NCBI GenBank assembly: GCA_018814245.1 | Contig: JAHIZN010000056.1 | Location: 1 to 7,993, forward strand | Direction of reading: 5' to 3' | DNA length: 7,993 bases | DNA from: a bacterium | GTDB lineage: Bacteria; UBA9089; CG2-30-40-21 | Shown: positions 5,828 through 7,993 of the stretch, piece by piece | Position numbering within the stretch: the first letter of the stretch is position 1 | How the letters are laid out: every line of letters starts with the position of its first letter | Notes under the pieces: model-generated | What the model was told of the DNA's origin: nothing | The model's input: the letters and a program-made list of their open reading frames with translations, nothing else | Database searches by the model: none | Program-made: the position numbers and the translations under genes

Positions 5828-7351
5828 ATGAAAATATTAATAGCTACGGCAGAGGCAGTTCCTTTTGCGAAAACAGGCGGTTTGGCAGATGTAACCGGTG
5901 CTCTGCCACTTGTACTGGCAGAAAGAGGTAGCACCTCTGGCAAGGGTCATGATGTCAGATTGGTTTTGCCGCAATACGCCATGACAAAAAATTGGCTTGC
6001 CAATAATCCACAATTTAGCGTTCAAAAGATAATCGGGATGGATGTCCCTGTCAAGGGAATCCTAATCAAGGGTATCATAGAAGAGCTTAAGTATGAAAAT
6101 ATCACGGTGTATCTCATCAAAAACGATGATTACTTTCTTCGTGATGAGCTTTACAGTACCCAGTCAGGAGACTATGATGATAATGCAGAACGGTTTATCT
6201 TTTTTAGCCGTGCTGTATTGGAAATGCTAAAATTAAAGGATTGGTCGCCTGATGTTATCCACCTCAATGATTGGCAGGCAGCCACTATTCCGCTTTTTTT
6301 GAAAACCGTTTACAAGGACGACCCATTCTATTCATCAATATCAACTATTCTTACCATTCATAACCTTGGGTATCAGGGTGTTTTCCCCTCATCTGAGCTT
6401 AATCTATTTTCAGGAATTAATCCTGAAGAGATATTTACCATGGACAAGCTTGAATTCTATGGAAAGATTAATCTTCTGAAAGCCGGGATTGTTTATGCTG
6501 ATATTGTCAATACTGTCAGCCCCAAATACGCTCAGGAGATACAATTACCTGAATGTGGATACGGGCTGGATGGTGTACTCAAACAGAGGTCGCATGAATT
6601 ATACGGGATTATAAATGGGATTGATTATGATATCTGGAATCCGGCAACAGACAAAGAAATCATGCATCACTATAGCCTCCAGTGTCCTGAAAATAAAAGA
6701 CTAAACAAGCTAAACCTGATAGATAACTTTCATCTTGGGACAAAGGGAGCAACTTCCATCTCTTTGCTGGATGATATACCATTAATCGGTCTGGTCGGCA
6801 GGTTGGCATCCCAAAAAGGGCTCGATATTTTGGCTGAGATTTTCGAGCCATTGCTTTTCATGGATGTCAGGCTCATCCTGCTTGGATCTGGTGAGGAAAA
6901 ATATCATAGCCTGCTGCAAAAAATAGCTAAAAAGTATCGGGGAAAGATAAGTGTCAACTTTGGCTACAATGAAGAGCTGGCACACAGGATTTATGCATCA
7001 TCTGACATGTTTCTAATGCCTTCACACTATGAACCCTGCGGGCTTGGACAATTGATTAGCTTAAGATACGGCACTATTCCCATTGTTCGGGAAACAGGTG
7101 GACTTGCTGATACCATCGAAGAGTTTGACCCATTGTCAGGCAAGGGTAACGGCTTTACATTCACCGAGTATTCAGGCAAGGCATTGCTCCAGACCATCAA
7201 AAGGGCGTGTTACATTTATCAGCATAAAACAGATTGGAAAAGATGTGTCGCAAATGGCATGAATCAAGACTATTCATGGGCATCATCTGCCATGGAGTAT
7301 GTAAAACTCTATCGAAGGGCTGTCAGGCAAAGGCAGGGGAAGGGAGATTGA
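5828..7351 (+). CDS. glgA: Glycogen (starch) synthase, GT5 family
   Basis: Transfers glucose from ADP-glucose to the non-reducing end of alpha-1,4-glucan in glycogen storage; cytoplasmic. The 507-residue protein has the two-Rossmann-domain GT-B layout. The N-terminal domain opens with the KTGGLADV loop (K15 contacts ADP-glucose) and contains HLNDWQ (145-150) and LTIHNLGYQGVFP (175-187). The C-terminal domain has GRLASQKGLDI (324-334), FLMPSHYEPCGLGQ (395-408, with E402) and RETGGLADT (421-429). I start it at the ATG at 5828, 7 nt after GGAGGG (5815-5820); the frame stays open upstream to 5669, but that part runs through pyrC and the palindrome. Residues 35-40 (STSGKG) are extra compared with the usual ERGHDVR or LGNEV join and coincide with a palindromic repeat. 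No other glycogen gene is in view. Confidence 0.96.
   Translation: MKILIATAEAVPFAKTGGLADVTGALPLVLAERGSTSGKGHDVRLVLPQYAMTKNWLANNPQFSVQKIIGMDVPVKGILIKGIIEELKYENITVYLIKNDDYFLRDELYSTQSGDYDDNAERFIFFSRAVLEMLKLKDWSPDVIHLNDWQAATIPLFLKTVYKDDPFYSSISTILTIHNLGYQGVFPSSELNLFSGINPEEIFTMDKLEFYGKINLLKAGIVYADIVNTVSPKYAQEIQLPECGYGLDGVLKQRSHELYGIINGIDYDIWNPATDKEIMHHYSLQCPENKRLNKLNLIDNFHLGTKGATSISLLDDIPLIGLVGRLASQKGLDILAEIFEPLLFMDVRLILLGSGEEKYHSLLQKIAKKYRGKISVNFGYNEELAHRIYASSDMFLMPSHYEPCGLGQLISLRYGTIPIVRETGGLADTIEEFDPLSGKGNGFTFTEYSGKALLQTIKRACYIYQHKTDWKRCVANGMNQDYSWASSAMEYVKLYRRAVRQRQGKGD
5924..5938. repeat. AGAGGT-AGC-ACCTCT palindrome inside glgA
   Basis: Six-base arms (5924-5929 and 5933-5938) around AGC, preceded by GGCAGA and followed by GGCA. 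It falls exactly at the six-residue insertion at GlgA 35-40. A relative lies at 7513-7527 in non-coding DNA. Confidence 0.6.
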
Positions 7352-7352
7352 C

Positions 7353-7412
7353 AATTGATAATTGATAATTGATAATTGATAAATTGATGAATTGATAAAT
7401 TGATGAATTGAT
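7353..7412 (+). repeat. AATTGAT tandem repeat array
   Basis: Four perfect 7-base units AATTGAT (7353-7380) are followed by four 8-base units alternating AAATTGAT and GAATTGAT (7381-7412), 60 bp in total. It starts 2 bp after the glgA stop codon. The change of unit length from 7 to 8 suggests two stages of expansion. Nearly pure A/T with regular G, so likely prone to slippage. Confidence 0.95.
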
Positions 7413-7512
7413 AAGCGTTCAGCCGGAAGCTTAAGCAGAAAGCCCGGACAATAAAATCAAGGCAAATGGAAAGGGGATGAGGAGATATGAGAAGATGGAG
7501 AGATTGGAGACA

Positions 7513-7544
7513 AGAGGTGCTGCCTCTGCCAGAAGTGCGACTTC
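7513..7544. repeat. Tandem pair of short palindromes
   Basis: AGAGG-TGCTG-CCTCT (7513-7527) is directly followed, after GCCA, by GAAGT-GCG-ACTTC (7532-7544). The reverse complement of the first hairpin with its flank (TGGCAGAGGCAGCACCTCT) is close to the glgA-internal palindrome, so they appear to be one repeat family. Confidence 0.6.
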
Positions 7545-7662
7545 CTTTTATGCCGTAATGCCTTGCATCTCTCGCTTGGCAGGGGTAGGGTTCTTCCTTC
7601 TGCCTAATCTACGATATTTACCCTGATAATCGTACCGATTGTGCATATGAGCTTTGACAGGA

Positions 7663-7721
7663 AGCGATCAGCCGTCAGTAATCAGTAGGCAGACAATAAA
7701 AATAACTGAAAGCTGATAGCT
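7663..7721. repeat. Imperfect 17-bp inverted repeat
   Basis: AGCGATCAGCCGTCAGT (7663-7679) and ACTGAAAGCTGATAGCT (7705-7721) are complementary at 14 of 17 positions around a 25-nt spacer. The arms are built from ATCAGC/GTCAGT-like subunits; ATCAGTAGGCAG follows the first arm. Resembles a dispersed repeat rather than a terminator, as no T-tract follows. Confidence 0.6.
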
Positions 7722-7746
7722 ATTTTAGTGTTAGCTATTTTAGTTG
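7717..7746 (+). repeat. Duplicated 15-mer overlapping a promoter -35 box
   Basis: TAGCTATTTTAGTGT (7717-7731) is followed immediately by TAGCTATTTTAGTTG (7732-7746), differing only in the last two bases. The second copy runs into the TTGACA box, so a protein bound there could control the promoter. Confidence 0.6.
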
Positions 7747-7772
7747 ACAATATCTAAGAAATTTGTTAGAAT
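7744..7772 (+). promoter_or_regulatory. Sigma-70 type promoter
   Basis: A consensus -35 TTGACA (7744-7749) is separated by exactly 17 nt from TAGAAT (7767-7772), five of six matches to TATAAT. Transcription would start near 7780 and run off the right edge. The product is not identifiable in the window. Confidence 0.65.
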
Positions 7773-7993
7773 GAGAATGATGAAGATGAGAGAGATTAAG
7801 GAAGGGGCAGACAAGAAAATAAAAGGGCGGGAATAAGTATTATGTTTCCAGAATTACCATTGGGATATTATCGTATCCTCTCAAAATTTCATGGTAAATG
7901 ATAAAAAACTAAAAGAAATAGTCCTTTATGCCGAAATATAAAACATGATGAAAGAAAAAAAAACTCTATTGGAACAATTGAATGTCAATCTTG

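Larger units (their letters stand above)
7352..7993. other. 642-bp repeat-rich region without a convincing gene
   Basis: No long frame exists on either strand. In order it holds: an AATTGAT tandem array; a purine-rich stretch (about 7466-7518) with irregular GGAGA/GATGAG units; two small hairpins (7513-7544); a featureless stretch (about 7550-7660); an imperfect inverted repeat (7663-7721); a duplicated 15-mer; and a strong promoter (7744-7772). Downstream of the promoter are only tiny frames, at 7777-7836 (19 residues), 7842-7901 (19 residues, MFPELPLGYYRILSKFHGK) and a frame open at the edge from 7945 (MMKEKKTLLEQLNVNL), none with a good ribosome-binding site. No intrinsic terminator for glgA was recognised. 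Confidence 0.65.

Overview
The window looks like bacterial chromosome of moderate-to-low GC, probably from an uncultured environmental lineage. The clearest lineage hint is the density of short dispersed repeats: at least five or six unrelated palindromic or tandem families, several of them sitting in frame inside protein-coding genes. I associate this with genomes of candidate phyla and groundwater or sediment bacteria, but that is an impression and I do not assign a phylum.

Layout. (1) 1-312: non-coding or degraded DNA ending in the remnant of an unknown gene whose stop codon overlaps the start of the next gene. (2) 303-2318: a large beta-class DNA methyltransferase of the type III Mod kind with no partner nuclease or helicase in view. 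(3) 2302-2517: a truncated RsbT-like GHKL kinase fragment. (4) 2644-3930: two toxin-antitoxin modules. One is a VapBC pair whose VapC toxin is broken by a frameshift and a nonsense codon. The other is an apparently intact antitoxin plus RelE/ParE-type toxin. Each module is followed by a copy of the same repeat of about 120 bp, roughly 90% identical. Together, regions 1-4 read as an accessory, defence-type island in decay. (5) 4347-5747: pyrC, dihydroorotase (pyrimidine synthesis). (6) 5828-7351: glgA, glycogen synthase. (7) 7352-7993: 642 bp with no convincing gene but packed with repeats, plus one very good sigma-70 type promoter pointing toward the right edge.

The most unusual feature is that all three large intact genes carry what appear to be in-frame repeat insertions, each from a different repeat family: an imperfect inverted repeat in the methyltransferase N-terminus, two copies of a CACGCGGAGACGCGGAG-type repeat in a roughly 40-residue insertion in PyrC, and an AGAGGT-AGC-ACCTCT palindrome giving six extra residues in GlgA. 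The GlgA-type palindrome recurs downstream in non-coding DNA. A perfect 17-bp-arm palindrome of another family lies directly before the glgA ribosome-binding site. This resembles the protein-inserted palindromic elements known from Rickettsia, but with several unrelated families in one stretch.

Functionally, pyrC and glgA are unrelated housekeeping genes that happen to be adjacent. The TA modules may have stabilised the accessory island. No CRISPR array, rRNA or tRNA was seen.
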